Shown here in pieces: positions 28,894-37,675 of a DNA stretch of 64,000 nucleotides. The notes under the pieces are model-generated. The model had not been told where the DNA came from, did no database searches, and was given only the letters and a program-made list of their open reading frames with translations. The DNA is from Lutibacter sp. Hel_I_33_5. Lineage in GTDB: Bacteria; Bacteroidota; Bacteroidia; Flavobacteriales; Flavobacteriaceae. The stretch lies in contig NZ_VISM01000001.1 of NCBI RefSeq assembly GCF_007827455.1, forward strand, positions 836,001-900,000. Direction: 5' to 3'. Both the position numbers and the translations under genes were made by a program. The first letter of the stretch is position 1; the number at the start of each line of letters is the position of its first letter.

Positions 28894-30579
28894 TTAAATA
28901 TTTAATAATTCTTTTACTCCTTTTTTGGTTACCTGATCAAAAAAAATATTTTTGACTTTTGCACCTAATTCATTAATAATTTGTTTTTCCACATCATCTA
29001 AATTAATGAAATAATCTATTTCTATAGCTAACTCTTCTGCTGTATAAACTATTCGCCACAATCTTTTATCAATGATTTTTGGTATAGGGTTTTGGGTTAT
29101 TGAAGTTTTTGATCCGACGATAATTGCAGGAACACCGTAAGCTAATGCTTCAACTATAGAAGAAGAAGTATTGCTAATAAATAAAAATGAATCCAATACA
29201 TTATCTCTAAATTCTCCCTTTGCCCAAGAATAATTTATTTTCCAAATATCTTTGACTCTTACTTTTAGTCTTTCAATTGAAATTGTTGGGTGTGGTCTTA
29301 TTATAATATTGTACTTAGTGAATTTTTTACACTTACCAACTTCATCTAATGTTCTTATAATATTTATACTATCTTCAAAACCAATCGGAAGAGCTACTAA
29401 AATAGATTTTTTATTTTTTAAAAATCCTATTGGTTTATTAATATCCATAAATCTAAATCCTGGGCCAACAGAAACTTTAATTCCGCTACAAAAACTTCTA
29501 ACTTGATCAACTAAACCATTCCCTATTACAATTATTTCATCTGGAATTACTTTATTATCTACTTCGAGTTGTGTTGGCATTAAGTATAAGTTATAATCGG
29601 TTGAAATTATAAATGCCCTATACCCTTTTACTCTTATTTTTGGGAAAAAATCATGGACTCCTTTTATTAATCCTTTGTCTATAGGTTGATTTTCATTCCA
29701 ATCAATAACTAAATTTAATTTAATTTTGTTTTGTTTGAGACGTTTAATAAAGAAGTAATTCAACAAAGCTTCAAAAGATGATCTATTAAATTTTTCGCTT
29801 TTAATATTCTTCTTAACATAGTTTGTGATATTAATATTTTTGAAATAAAATACTGAATTGCTGCTAACTCTATGCTTGAATAGTAAAATAAAAGCTTTGA
29901 AATAATCAACCAACTTTAAAAAATCGTGTTTAAAAACTATATTTTCATTAGTATTAGAATAAATTTTCTTTAAATCTTTTCTAGAATAATTCGCAATAAT
30001 ATGAGGAAGAAAGAAAATATTTCTCTTTAAATCTTTATCTAGATAAGTAAACAATCCATTATAATACCTATCTACATAGATTTTATCGTTTATACTATTT
30101 TGAAGCATAAATGTATCTATAAGTATGATAGATTTTGAAGATTGTAACTTTATTTTTCTTGATTTGTCTTTTGATAGTGTTTCATTAATTGTGATAAATA
30201 AAATCTGTGCTATCTTTCTAATAACCTTAAGAATAGGGCCAGAAAAATATTCAACATTTTTTATCTTATCTAATTGTATCTTAAAATCAAGATCGGATTG
30301 ACTCAATATTTTATAAAATTCTATGTCATTTGTTATGACTTTTTTGATACCATTACTCTCACTTAGATATCGCCTTACCATTTCCAATTTAATACAAATA
30401 TCAAAAAAAGGAGATTGGTATGGGTGTCTGCTAACAGCAATACTCACGAGATCTGCAATATTACTAGGAGTAGATGTCAAAATCCTCTCTGTTAACTTAT
30501 TAAAATCATAGTGTATTTCAGACGGAATACTATTGAAAACTTTAAGTTGACTAGCAGACATATTATTAAAATCTAGCAT
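28894..30579 (-). CDS. GT-B-like protein, possible glycosyl- or glycerophosphotransferase
   Basis: I cannot place this 561-residue protein in a named family. The C-terminal third looks like the donor half of a GT-B enzyme: KNKSILVALPIGFEDS, then IIIRPHPTISIERL (the RPHP motif seen in CDP-glycerol and capsule transferases), and SFLFISNTSSSIVEALAYG with VPAIIVGSK, which matches a nucleotide-sugar pocket. The N-terminal part is basic, low-complexity and lacks obvious motifs. A role in adding a sugar or polyol phosphate is inferred. I start at the ATG at 30579, which overlaps the previous stop (ATGCTAG); an ATG eight codons earlier is possible. Confidence 0.6.
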   Translation of the reverse strand: MLDFNNMSASQLKVFNSIPSEIHYDFNKLTERILTSTPSNIADLVSIAVSRHPYQSPFFDICIKLEMVRRYLSESNGIKKVITNDIEFYKILSQSDLDFKIQLDKIKNVEYFSGPILKVIRKIAQILFITINETLSKDKSRKIKLQSSKSIILIDTFMLQNSINDKIYVDRYYNGLFTYLDKDLKRNIFFLPHIIANYSRKDLKKIYSNTNENIVFKHDFLKLVDYFKAFILLFKHRVSSNSVFYFKNINITNYVKKNIKSEKFNRSSFEALLNYFFIKRLKQNKIKLNLVIDWNENQPIDKGLIKGVHDFFPKIRVKGYRAFIISTDYNLYLMPTQLEVDNKVIPDEIIVIGNGLVDQVRSFCSGIKVSVGPGFRFMDINKPIGFLKNKKSILVALPIGFEDSINIIRTLDEVGKCKKFTKYNIIIRPHPTISIERLKVRVKDIWKINYSWAKGEFRDNVLDSFLFISNTSSSIVEALAYGVPAIIVGSKTSITQNPIPKIIDKRLWRIVYTAEELAIEIDYFINLDDVEKQIINELGAKVKNIFFDQVTKKGVKELLNI

Positions 30580-31340
30580 GATAATTGTATTTCGTTCATA
30601 CAAATCGACATTACTATATTATGACCTTCTTGAGTAAAATGTACAGCGTCATATGATATATCACTCTCATCTTCTTTAGCTAAATAACGGTTGACATCTA
30701 TATAATTAATGTTTATACTTTTAGATTGAATCTTTCGCAAAAATTCGTTAGATTGCTTCAGTTGTTCATAGAATTCAATTGGTCTTTTTCTATCAATTTT
30801 AATATATTTAGAAAACTCAAAAGTACCAATAAGGTGTATTTTCTCAAAACTTTCAGTTAAAATTTCTACAATATCACAGATTACAGAATCATAGTTGACA
30901 GAATATAGAGTGGTTACTTTTCCTGAATTTAATAAATAATTACATAAAGGAATTTCTATTAATTTATTTTTGAATGGATTTTGATGAAAAATATCATCTA
31001 TAAATTCTTTTTTTTTCGGTGTTGTATCTACAAACCCAATATTCGTAATTAAATTCTTAAACTTTAAATCATTATTGTTTAAAAAATTTATTAAAGAAAA
31101 AAAGATAGTCATTTCTTTAGGTCTAGTAATTAATAAAAAAGAAATTTTATTAATTTTTAATCTATCGATGAATTGATCAGTCCAGGTAAAATAGTTCTCT
31201 TCCCCACTCCCCTTGGAATCTGTAAAAATCAAATACTCAAATTCCTTTTCTAAAAATTTGTCATCATAAGAAACTATTCTAAATTCATTGTTTAATTGTG
31301 CTTTTCCTACACCAAAAAAAAGACCATAATCATCAATCAT
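30573..31340 (-). CDS. SGNH/GDSL-hydrolase-like protein
   Basis: The 255-residue protein has the outline of an SGNH hydrolase. FEYLIFTDSKGSGEE near residue 40 matches block I (with Ser in place, GDS read as TDSKG), and YDAVHFTQEGHNIV near the end matches block V, giving the Asp-His of the triad. The block with the oxyanion Gly and Asn is not clear. Such enzymes add or remove O-acyl groups on glycans; the lack of a signal peptide suggests a cytoplasmic target. It is placed between a methyltransferase and a GT-B-like gene, which fits a tailoring role. Moderate confidence. Confidence 0.6.
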   Translation of the reverse strand: MIDDYGLFFGVGKAQLNNEFRIVSYDDKFLEKEFEYLIFTDSKGSGEENYFTWTDQFIDRLKINKISFLLITRPKEMTIFFSLINFLNNNDLKFKNLITNIGFVDTTPKKKEFIDDIFHQNPFKNKLIEIPLCNYLLNSGKVTTLYSVNYDSVICDIVEILTESFEKIHLIGTFEFSKYIKIDRKRPIEFYEQLKQSNEFLRKIQSKSININYIDVNRYLAKEDESDISYDAVHFTQEGHNIVMSICMNEIQLSC

Positions 31341-31362
31341 TTTAACGTTTTAACTTTATAAA

Positions 31363-32325
31363 TTATTTTTTAGCAAGTACCCAAACATGAGAACTTAATT
31401 TGTTTTTTATTAAAAATTCTTGAAACTCTTTTATAACTGAATCACCTCTTAATTTTAAAATTCTTAGAAACTCTGTGCTTTTACCGCTATTTAAAACTAT
31501 ATCTACGTCTAATACACCAGGTGTCATCACATGAACCTCACTAAATCCAGCTCTTTTAAACAAGAGCTCAAATCCTTTTATACTTAAAAAATTTAAATGA
31601 TGTGGTGGAGAAATACTATTTGAGTCTTCCTCCAAAGTTAGTATATCAAAACCTTCATACCCTAGTGTTGTAATTAAACAATATCCATCTTTTTTTAATA
31701 AACTATTAATAGATTCAACAAAAGTAATAGGCTTATTTACATGCTCTAAAACTTCAAGACTAACTACAAAATCAAATTTATTAGACCATTCTTTTGAATA
31801 TTCCACACTTTTTTGAAGAACTGAAAACCCTTTGCTAGCAATTATTTTTGACGAAACTTCACCTGGCTCAATTGCAAAATAAGAAATATCATTTTTTATT
31901 TTTTTCATCTCTTCAATAAATATTCCTGAGCCAGCACCTACATCACATAAATTTGAAATATTTATTTTTTTCTCATCAATCAATTCAAATAATTGAATGG
32001 CTTTTTTCTTAAATATCTTTTCCCTTCTACTTTCTTCTACTTTAGGTAAAAACTCTTCGAACCAAAATTTTGCAGAAGCACTATTTTTGTAAAAAGTGTT
32101 TAGTGTTTCAAGAGAAGGTCTTGGATTACAAAAAAGAGTCCCACAACTTTCACAAATATTGTATTTAAATCCATCTTTTTTATATTTTAATTTTGCTAAT
32201 GGTGAATCACATGAAACACAATTAATAGATTCAAAACTTTTATTATCAAAGGATTCTGCATCTTTTTTTGAAAGATAAAGATATTCTTCGAATAATTTTT
32301 TGGGTCTTATTTCTGATTCTTTCAT
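31363..32325 (-). CDS. SAM-dependent methyltransferase with N-terminal zinc ribbon
   Basis: This 320-residue class I methyltransferase starts with a likely zinc-binding module, two Cys pairs at CVSCDSP and CESCGTLFCNPRP (about residues 35-70), as found in sugar C- or O-methyltransferases. The SAM site follows: LCDVGAGSGIFIEEMKK, then FAIEPGEV and FDFVVSLEVLEHVNKP. A C-terminal domain of about 80 residues closes the protein. It probably methylates a sugar nucleotide or the growing glycan. It is 37 bases before the SGNH-like gene in genome order and 12 bases after the HAD gene in transcription order. Confidence 0.87.
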   Translation of the reverse strand: MKESEIRPKKLFEEYLYLSKKDAESFDNKSFESINCVSCDSPLAKLKYKKDGFKYNICESCGTLFCNPRPSLETLNTFYKNSASAKFWFEEFLPKVEESRREKIFKKKAIQLFELIDEKKINISNLCDVGAGSGIFIEEMKKIKNDISYFAIEPGEVSSKIIASKGFSVLQKSVEYSKEWSNKFDFVVSLEVLEHVNKPITFVESINSLLKKDGYCLITTLGYEGFDILTLEEDSNSISPPHHLNFLSIKGFELLFKRAGFSEVHVMTPGVLDVDIVLNSGKSTEFLRILKLRGDSVIKEFQEFLIKNKLSSHVWVLAKK

Positions 32326-32337
32326 TAATTCAAGTTT

Positions 32338-32970
32338 TTATATGATATTATCAATTTCTGAAAAATCTTTAATCAATAATTTTTCTTTTTTTATTTCCTC
32401 TGTAGTTGTATACCTCCCTATAAATGAGATATTATTATTTCTAGCTGCATCTCTATCTGTTAACGCATCTCCAATAAATACTACTTCTCTATTGCTATAA
32501 CCATATGCTTTAATGATTTTTTTTACATGCAAATCTTTTTTTTCTGGAGATCCATACACTTCTTTAAAATACTTTCTTATGGATTTTCTATTAAGAATTA
32601 CTTCAATTTCATCACTTGGTGTACCTGTAGAAATATGAAAATCGTATTTCTGATAGTTAGAAGTTATAAAATCATAAACACCCACTACATATGGTGAATC
32701 AATCACTTTTTGTAGTACAAGAATTGAAAATTGTTTAGCAAGCTTATCTACTTGAAGTTGATCAATATCTTCTCCCAAGTAATTTTTATGATAAATTTTA
32801 AATTTTTCAAATCTAGAAACACCACCATTTGCTTCATGATGTACTATCACCTTTTGGACGATATCATTTCCATAAGGCTTATATAATTCTGCAAAAGCTT
32901 CAGTCTTAACATTAACCGATTCTGCGATTACTCCATCATAATCAAATATTATCGCTTTTATTTTATTCAT
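32338..32970 (-). CDS. HAD-superfamily phosphatase (subfamily IA)
   Basis: The 210-residue protein is a HAD hydrolase of the beta-phosphoglucomutase/phosphatase type. Motif I is AIIFDYDGVIAES with the nucleophile Asp10 and acid Asp12, motif II is the Thr in FHISTGTPS, motif III Lys lies in SPEKKDLHVKK, and motif IV is VFIGDALTDRDAA. A small helical cap is inserted after motif I. Its ATG overlaps the stop of the cyclase gene by eight bases (ATGAATAA). In this cassette it is a candidate for removing the phosphate before CMP activation of a keto-deoxy acid (inference). Confidence 0.88.
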   Translation of the reverse strand: MNKIKAIIFDYDGVIAESVNVKTEAFAELYKPYGNDIVQKVIVHHEANGGVSRFEKFKIYHKNYLGEDIDQLQVDKLAKQFSILVLQKVIDSPYVVGVYDFITSNYQKYDFHISTGTPSDEIEVILNRKSIRKYFKEVYGSPEKKDLHVKKIIKAYGYSNREVVFIGDALTDRDAARNNNISFIGRYTTTEEIKKEKLLIKDFSEIDNII

Positions 32971-33616
32971 ATTCTGCAATTATACTGATTGGACAACCAT
33001 CAACTTTGTCTATTAAAAGAGGAAGTGCCGTTACTGATTTTATTACTTTACCGTTTATCTGGTCAAGCTTCATATCTTCGATTAATAGAATATCATTAGC
33101 TAAAAGAAACGATTTGTGTGCTACTCGACCTAATAATCTATTTTGATAACTTGTAAGAGAAATAAAATCGAATCCAATAGCTTTTATGTTGGGACATCTT
33201 ATTTTTAATTGTGTTGCAAAACTAGGTGAAAGCCCTGGATTGTTATTCCAATAAATCTTTTCTTCTCTATACCTACCAAACTTTGTGTTTATAATAAGAA
33301 ATTCTGTATCTACAGGAATATCATTATTTTTAATTAATTTTTCATCTATTATTTCATCGCTTTTTGCCGTGTATAAAATAACATAGACTTTTTTAAATTG
33401 CCAAAAAGAAGCTGGATAATCATTTATAATTTTTCCTTCATCAGAAAAGTGATTAGGGAAATCTATATGTGTTCCGGAATGGTTTGGTAATTTTAAATAT
33501 TTGGTATTAGAACTTGCTCCTTTAGAAATTTCACTTCTTTTTTCTACAAAAACAGCTTTTTCTCCTCCATAGATAGGTGTTTGCTCATTTATAAAATAAG
33601 ATAAAAATAATGTCAT
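32963..33616 (-). CDS. Cyclase-family (kynurenine-formamidase-like) metal hydrolase
   Basis: The 217-residue protein has the family metal-binding signature HSGTHIDFPNHF near residue 45. The second block, with the His-Glu pair of the family, is less plain; the C-terminal strand AHKSFLLANDILLIEDMKLD resembles it. Known relatives open amide or lactone bonds (kynurenine formamidase) or act in antibiotic aromatisation. Within a sugar-acid cassette, a lactonase-like or deformylating step is possible, but this is speculation. Its end overlaps the HAD phosphatase start, so the two are coupled. Confidence 0.82.
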   Translation of the reverse strand: MTLFLSYFINEQTPIYGGEKAVFVEKRSEISKGASSNTKYLKLPNHSGTHIDFPNHFSDEGKIINDYPASFWQFKKVYVILYTAKSDEIIDEKLIKNNDIPVDTEFLIINTKFGRYREEKIYWNNNPGLSPSFATQLKIRCPNIKAIGFDFISLTSYQNRLLGRVAHKSFLLANDILLIEDMKLDQINGKVIKSVTALPLLIDKVDGCPISIIAEYE

Positions 33617-33645
33617 CGTATAGTTTATATAATAATTAATAGTGT

Positions 33646-34563
33646 TTATTCTTTAGTAAGAAAATTTTCTTCTTCAATTTCACCTTTAGCCAGGAGTCTC
33701 TCGTAGTTGTAATAAATCTGATCTAAAACACCTTGTCCTAAATCATGGTAATAGTTTAACTGGTATTTTTTAGCTACCTTAGGTTTAAATGTATAAGGTG
33801 TGATATTATAATGTGCTTCTAAAACATTATTAGTATACTCAACCTCAATTCTATCATTAAACATTTCTTTAATCATTTCTAACACATCACGAATTCTCAT
33901 TGACTTAGTGCCAGTAATCATTATATTGGCATTAATAAAATTGTTAGAAAGTATTTCAACACTTGCTCTGGCGGCATCCTTAATATGAATATATTCTCTC
34001 AACTCTTGCCCATTACCTTCCCTTACAATCTTTTTATCCTTTATAGCTTGTATAATTATTCTATTTATAAAGTTAAAATGATTGGCTCTTGGACCATATA
34101 ATGAGCCATATCTTAAAATTGTAAAATTAAGATTGTATATTTTTTGATAATTTTCAATAATTAATTCCGAAGCTTGTTTTGTACTTCTATAAAAAGAACC
34201 GTGCTCGCTATAAACATAAATAGTACTTCCATAAACAAAACGCTCTACTTCAAATTCTCTACAGGCATCTAAAATATACGTTGTACTCAATATATTAACT
34301 TCAACAGCTTCTACAGGATTTTCTTGGGCTTCTTTAATATCTGCAATGGCTGCAAAATGATAAACAAACTTAGCTCCTTTTACTGCTTTTTTAATTTGAT
34401 CACGGCTCGAAATATCACCAATAATCATTTCTTGATTACTCTTTAAATATTTTGATATATTTAAATCAAAAATTTTTACAGAATACCCTTCATCGCTCAA
34501 TAAATCTGCTACATGACTTCCTAAAAAACCTGAGCCTCCAAATACTACTACTTTACCCTTCAT
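33646..34563 (-). CDS. NAD-dependent epimerase/dehydratase (SDR) family protein
   Basis: This 305-residue extended SDR has the NAD motif VVFGGSGFLGSHVADLL, an Asp pocket (VKIFDLN), the YHFAAIADIKEAQ strand, and catalytic YGSTIYVYSEHGSFYRSTKQASE, with YRSTK supplying Tyr and Lys. It should oxidise or epimerise a sugar or sugar nucleotide. I prefer the ATG at 34563 two codons inside a TTG alternative. It follows the 2-hydroxyacid dehydrogenase by two bases and belongs to the aldolase/KdsB cassette. The substrate is unknown. Confidence 0.87.
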   Translation of the reverse strand: MKGKVVVFGGSGFLGSHVADLLSDEGYSVKIFDLNISKYLKSNQEMIIGDISSRDQIKKAVKGAKFVYHFAAIADIKEAQENPVEAVEVNILSTTYILDACREFEVERFVYGSTIYVYSEHGSFYRSTKQASELIIENYQKIYNLNFTILRYGSLYGPRANHFNFINRIIIQAIKDKKIVREGNGQELREYIHIKDAARASVEILSNNFINANIMITGTKSMRIRDVLEMIKEMFNDRIEVEYTNNVLEAHYNITPYTFKPKVAKKYQLNYYHDLGQGVLDQIYYNYERLLAKGEIEEENFLTKE

Positions 34564-34565
34564 AA

Positions 34566-35498
34566 TCAATCAATCTTTAATTCTTTAAATAAATTTTCTG
34601 CGGCCATCATACCCTGACGTTGGACACTTTCATAAGTGCGAGAGCCAATATGAGGCGTTATCATAACATTGTTAAACTGCAATAGCGGATGGTTTTCTAT
34701 CATTGGCTCTTCTTCTAATACATCTGTAAGAAAAGCTTTTATTTTCCCATTTCTCAATGAATCTATCAAAGAATTTTGATCAACAATTAACGCTCGAGAT
34801 GTATTTACCAAAACCACATTTCTATTCGCTTTAGACAAAAGTGCACTGTTTACAATACCTTTCGTTTGGTCAGTTAAAGGTAAAGTTAGTGCTAAAATAT
34901 CTACATCTAAAACTAATTCTTCTATACTATCTACTGATCTAATTCGATTTTTCTTTACATATTCTTCATCAAGGTAAGGGTCATATACTAAAACATCAAG
35001 ACCTAATGCTTGCATCCGTTTAGCTAATTCTTTACCTATTCTACCCAGTCCAACAATGCCTATTCTTTTTCCAGAAACTTCATGGCCTATGAGTCTTTGC
35101 CAACCACCTTTTTTTGTAATATTATATTCTAAATGAATATTTTTATAATATGAAAATAGCATCGCAATAATATGTTCAGCAACAGCAACTTGGTTTACAC
35201 CAGGGCAATTAGCAACAGGAATATTTAATTCTTTTGCGGCTTCCAAATCTATTTTATCTAATCCAATACCATATTTTGAAATAACTTTAAGCTTCCCTTC
35301 AACACCCTTTTTTATTACTTGTCTTGTAATCTCATCATCCCCACAAACAATTCCATCATATTTTGATATAATTGGCAGCAAAACAGCTTCTTTTACTGGG
35401 CCCCTTAAGGTATCGATTTCTAATCCTGCATTATATAATCTATCTTGATGTTTACCAGGTGTATCAATAAAAGATGTAGAGGTTAAAAGTATCTTCAT
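34566..35498 (-). CDS. D-isomer-specific 2-hydroxyacid dehydrogenase (SerA-like)
   Basis: The 310-residue NAD-dependent dehydrogenase resembles phosphoglycerate dehydrogenase without the regulatory ACT domain. The dinucleotide site is GKRIGIVGLGRIGKELAKRM, the substrate-binding Arg lies in VLVNTSRALIVD, and the catalytic His is in NVMITPHIGSRTYES with Glu from LEEEP. It may oxidise or reduce an alpha-hydroxy or keto acid that feeds the adjacent HpaI-type aldolase or its product (inference). It is separated by one base from the KdsB-like gene, so the pair is tightly linked. Confidence 0.9.
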   Translation of the reverse strand: MKILLTSTSFIDTPGKHQDRLYNAGLEIDTLRGPVKEAVLLPIISKYDGIVCGDDEITRQVIKKGVEGKLKVISKYGIGLDKIDLEAAKELNIPVANCPGVNQVAVAEHIIAMLFSYYKNIHLEYNITKKGGWQRLIGHEVSGKRIGIVGLGRIGKELAKRMQALGLDVLVYDPYLDEEYVKKNRIRSVDSIEELVLDVDILALTLPLTDQTKGIVNSALLSKANRNVVLVNTSRALIVDQNSLIDSLRNGKIKAFLTDVLEEEPMIENHPLLQFNNVMITPHIGSRTYESVQRQGMMAAENLFKELKID

Positions 35499-35499
35499 T

Positions 35500-36267
35500 T
35501 TATAAATATTTACTAATTAGGTTGTCAGATTTCATTTTTTCTATAACATTATCTAAATCTTCTTGTGTATCAACAGCATAAGACTGTTTTTCTGTAAATA
35601 TCATTTTAACTTTCATCCCGTTTTCAAGGATTCGCATCATATCTACAGACTCAATAATTTCTAATGGGGTTTGTTCCATGTCATTATACTCTAATAGAAA
35701 GTCTCTTTCAAAAGGGATAATACAAACTTGTTTATACATTGGCACATCTAACACCCCTTTTTTCCGAGAAGGAATAGCTTCTCTAGAAAAGTAAATGGCA
35801 TATTCCTCTTTATCAACCACGACTTTAACTTCGTTAGGATCTTCAAATTCGGCAACTGTATTGATTTTAGCGTATAAGTTAGATATTTTTATATTTTTAT
35901 TATGCATTAATGGCTGAACTGCTCCTTCTATCATTTCTGGAGTAATCATAGGCTCATCACCTTGCAGCATCACAACAATATCTACCTTCTTTCCAATTGA
36001 TTTTTCTATTTTTAATAGCGCTTCTGCTGTTCGATCTGAGGCACGCTCATGTGTATTTGCAGTCATCACCGCTTTACCTCCTATACTATTAACATAATCA
36101 TATATTTCTTTATCGCAAGTAGCTACATAAACTTCACTCAATAAACTACTCATTTTACTTCTTTTGTAACAATGCCCAATCATGGGCATTCCTAAAATTG
36201 TTGCCATTGGTTTATTTGGAAAACGACTAGAAGCCATTCGTGCGGGTATAATACCGATTATATTCAT
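35500..36267 (-). CDS. KdsB-like CMP-ketodeoxy-acid cytidylyltransferase
   Basis: This 255-residue enzyme resembles 3-deoxy-manno-octulosonate cytidylyltransferase, which activates Kdo as CMP-Kdo. It has the CTP-binding IIPARMASSRFPNKPMATI, the VMLQGDEPMITPEMI metal-binding block, and VDTQEDLDNV at the end. Housekeeping KdsB is expected elsewhere in the genome for lipid A core synthesis, so this copy probably activates a related acid for the surface glycan. Its neighbours (an HpaI-type aldolase and a 2-hydroxyacid dehydrogenase) support a dedicated pathway. The substrate is not readable from motifs. Confidence 0.85.
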   Translation of the reverse strand: MNIIGIIPARMASSRFPNKPMATILGMPMIGHCYKRSKMSSLLSEVYVATCDKEIYDYVNSIGGKAVMTANTHERASDRTAEALLKIEKSIGKKVDIVVMLQGDEPMITPEMIEGAVQPLMHNKNIKISNLYAKINTVAEFEDPNEVKVVVDKEEYAIYFSREAIPSRKKGVLDVPMYKQVCIIPFERDFLLEYNDMEQTPLEIIESVDMMRILENGMKVKMIFTEKQSYAVDTQEDLDNVIEKMKSDNLISKYL

Positions 36268-36332
36268 AGATTACTTAATTTCAATTTCATGGTACATATT
36301 ATTCAGATTAATTAAATTTTATTTTGAGACTT

Positions 36333-36899
36333 TTAAACTCTTTTACTAATAACTCTTGCAGGTACACCTCCCGATACTGAAAACTTTATTATATCTTTTA
36401 AAGCAACTGCCCCAGCAGCAAGCACAGAACCTTCTCCTATAGTCACATTAGGTGTAACTACACAATTAGCCCCTATCCATACATTATTTTCTAAAATTAT
36501 TTTACCTCTCTTGTGTCCTTGTGTATTTATTGGAGCCAAAATATCACTGAAATTGTGATTAGCAGATCTTATTACACAATTTGGTCCAATTAAACAATTA
36601 GACCCAATAATAATTTCTCCAGAAGCAGCTCCAAGTTGAGAGTTTGTATTCATTGAAAAATTATCGCCTATAATTAAACTTCCATTATCATTTGCATAAA
36701 GATAACTATTTTTCATTATGCTAACATTTTTGCCCAATTCTATGTTATTGAATCCTAAAATTGTAACTCCAACAGCAATATTAAATTTCCCAGAAACATT
36801 TTTAAAAAAAGGTTTATATGCATAAAAACGTAACTTAACGCCTAAATCAGTAGGAATATTTCGAAAAAAAGACAAATATATTTGAAAAATAATTTTCAT
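36333..36899 (-). CDS. Left-handed-beta-helix acyltransferase
   Basis: The 188-residue protein is a hexapeptide-repeat O- or N-acetyltransferase of the LbetaH type (maltose/galactoside acetyltransferase group). Repeats with I-G-x-x-x-x spacing run from residue 45 to the end; the catalytic His is in RSANHNFSD and the acetyl-CoA region is IGANCVVTPNVTIGEGSVLAAG. It likely acetylates a sugar of the repeat unit in the cytoplasm. It lies 34 bases after the HpaI-type aldolase gene. Confidence 0.9.
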   Translation of the reverse strand: MKIIFQIYLSFFRNIPTDLGVKLRFYAYKPFFKNVSGKFNIAVGVTILGFNNIELGKNVSIMKNSYLYANDNGSLIIGDNFSMNTNSQLGAASGEIIIGSNCLIGPNCVIRSANHNFSDILAPINTQGHKRGKIILENNVWIGANCVVTPNVTIGEGSVLAAGAVALKDIIKFSVSGGVPARVISKRV

Positions 36900-36933
36900 A
36901 AATGTTTATTGTAAGAAATCTATTATTTACTAA

Positions 36934-37674
36934 CTATTTTAATGAATTTCTATATTTTAATACTTGATTTCTAGCTATAGTTCCTAAAAACAGGGTATCT
37001 AAACTAAAAGCTATAAAATTATAGCCTTTTTCAATTTTATCTAATACCAATTGATAGTCGGGTTGAATGACATGAAAACCAATAAGCTTATTATATTTTT
37101 TAACGATATCTTCATAACGCTGTAATACTTCTTTTACATCATCATCATCATACTTTCCAGGTTTACCCATAGAACCGGATAAGTCAAAAGGTCCAATAAA
37201 AGTTCCATCAATAGCATCAAGAGAAAGTATTTCTTCTAAATTATTAACTGCATCTACATGTTCAATTTGAACTATTAATTTAATATCGTCTGCTTCATTA
37301 TCTTTATAATCTTCAAAGCCAAAACCATATTTTTGAGCTCTTGCCAGACCCACACCTCTTTTACCTTTAGGCGGGTATTTTAGTGCATTTATTGCCTTTA
37401 TAGCCTCTTCTTTAGAGTTAACCATAGGCACAATAATGCCATCAGCTCCAGCATCGAGCACACGTTTAATTATACGAGTGTTATTTCCACCAACTCTGAC
37501 GTAGGCTTTAATACCTTTTGATTGAATAGTCGCGATTAATTGTTGTGCTTCAAAATAATCAGTTACGGAATGCTCCATATCGACGCAAAGCCAATCAAAA
37601 CCAGCGTCTGCCATTATCTCTACTATTGAAAAATGGTTTAGTGTAATCCAAGAACCTATACTAATATCTTTCAT
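36934..37674 (-). CDS. HpcH/HpaI-type class II aldolase
   Basis: The 246-residue protein belongs to the HpaI/GarL family, metal-dependent aldolases that join pyruvate and an aldehyde to give a 4-hydroxy-2-keto acid. Key residues are the His of CVDMEHSVTDY, the Arg in KAYVRVGGNN, the metal ligands Glu in LIVQIEHVDA and Asp in IGPFDLSGSMG. The gene is one base after the Wzx stop. Its place beside a KdsB-like cytidylyltransferase suggests biosynthetic use to build a keto-deoxy sugar acid instead of the usual catabolic role. That link is an inference. Confidence 0.87.
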   Translation of the reverse strand: MKDISIGSWITLNHFSIVEIMADAGFDWLCVDMEHSVTDYFEAQQLIATIQSKGIKAYVRVGGNNTRIIKRVLDAGADGIIVPMVNSKEEAIKAINALKYPPKGKRGVGLARAQKYGFGFEDYKDNEADDIKLIVQIEHVDAVNNLEEILSLDAIDGTFIGPFDLSGSMGKPGKYDDDDVKEVLQRYEDIVKKYNKLIGFHVIQPDYQLVLDKIEKGYNFIAFSLDTLFLGTIARNQVLKYRNSLK

Positions 37675-37675
37675 T

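Noticed and set aside
36934..37674. HpaI-type aldolase as part of aromatic catabolism
   Set aside because: No other hpa genes are near; all neighbours belong to polysaccharide synthesis.
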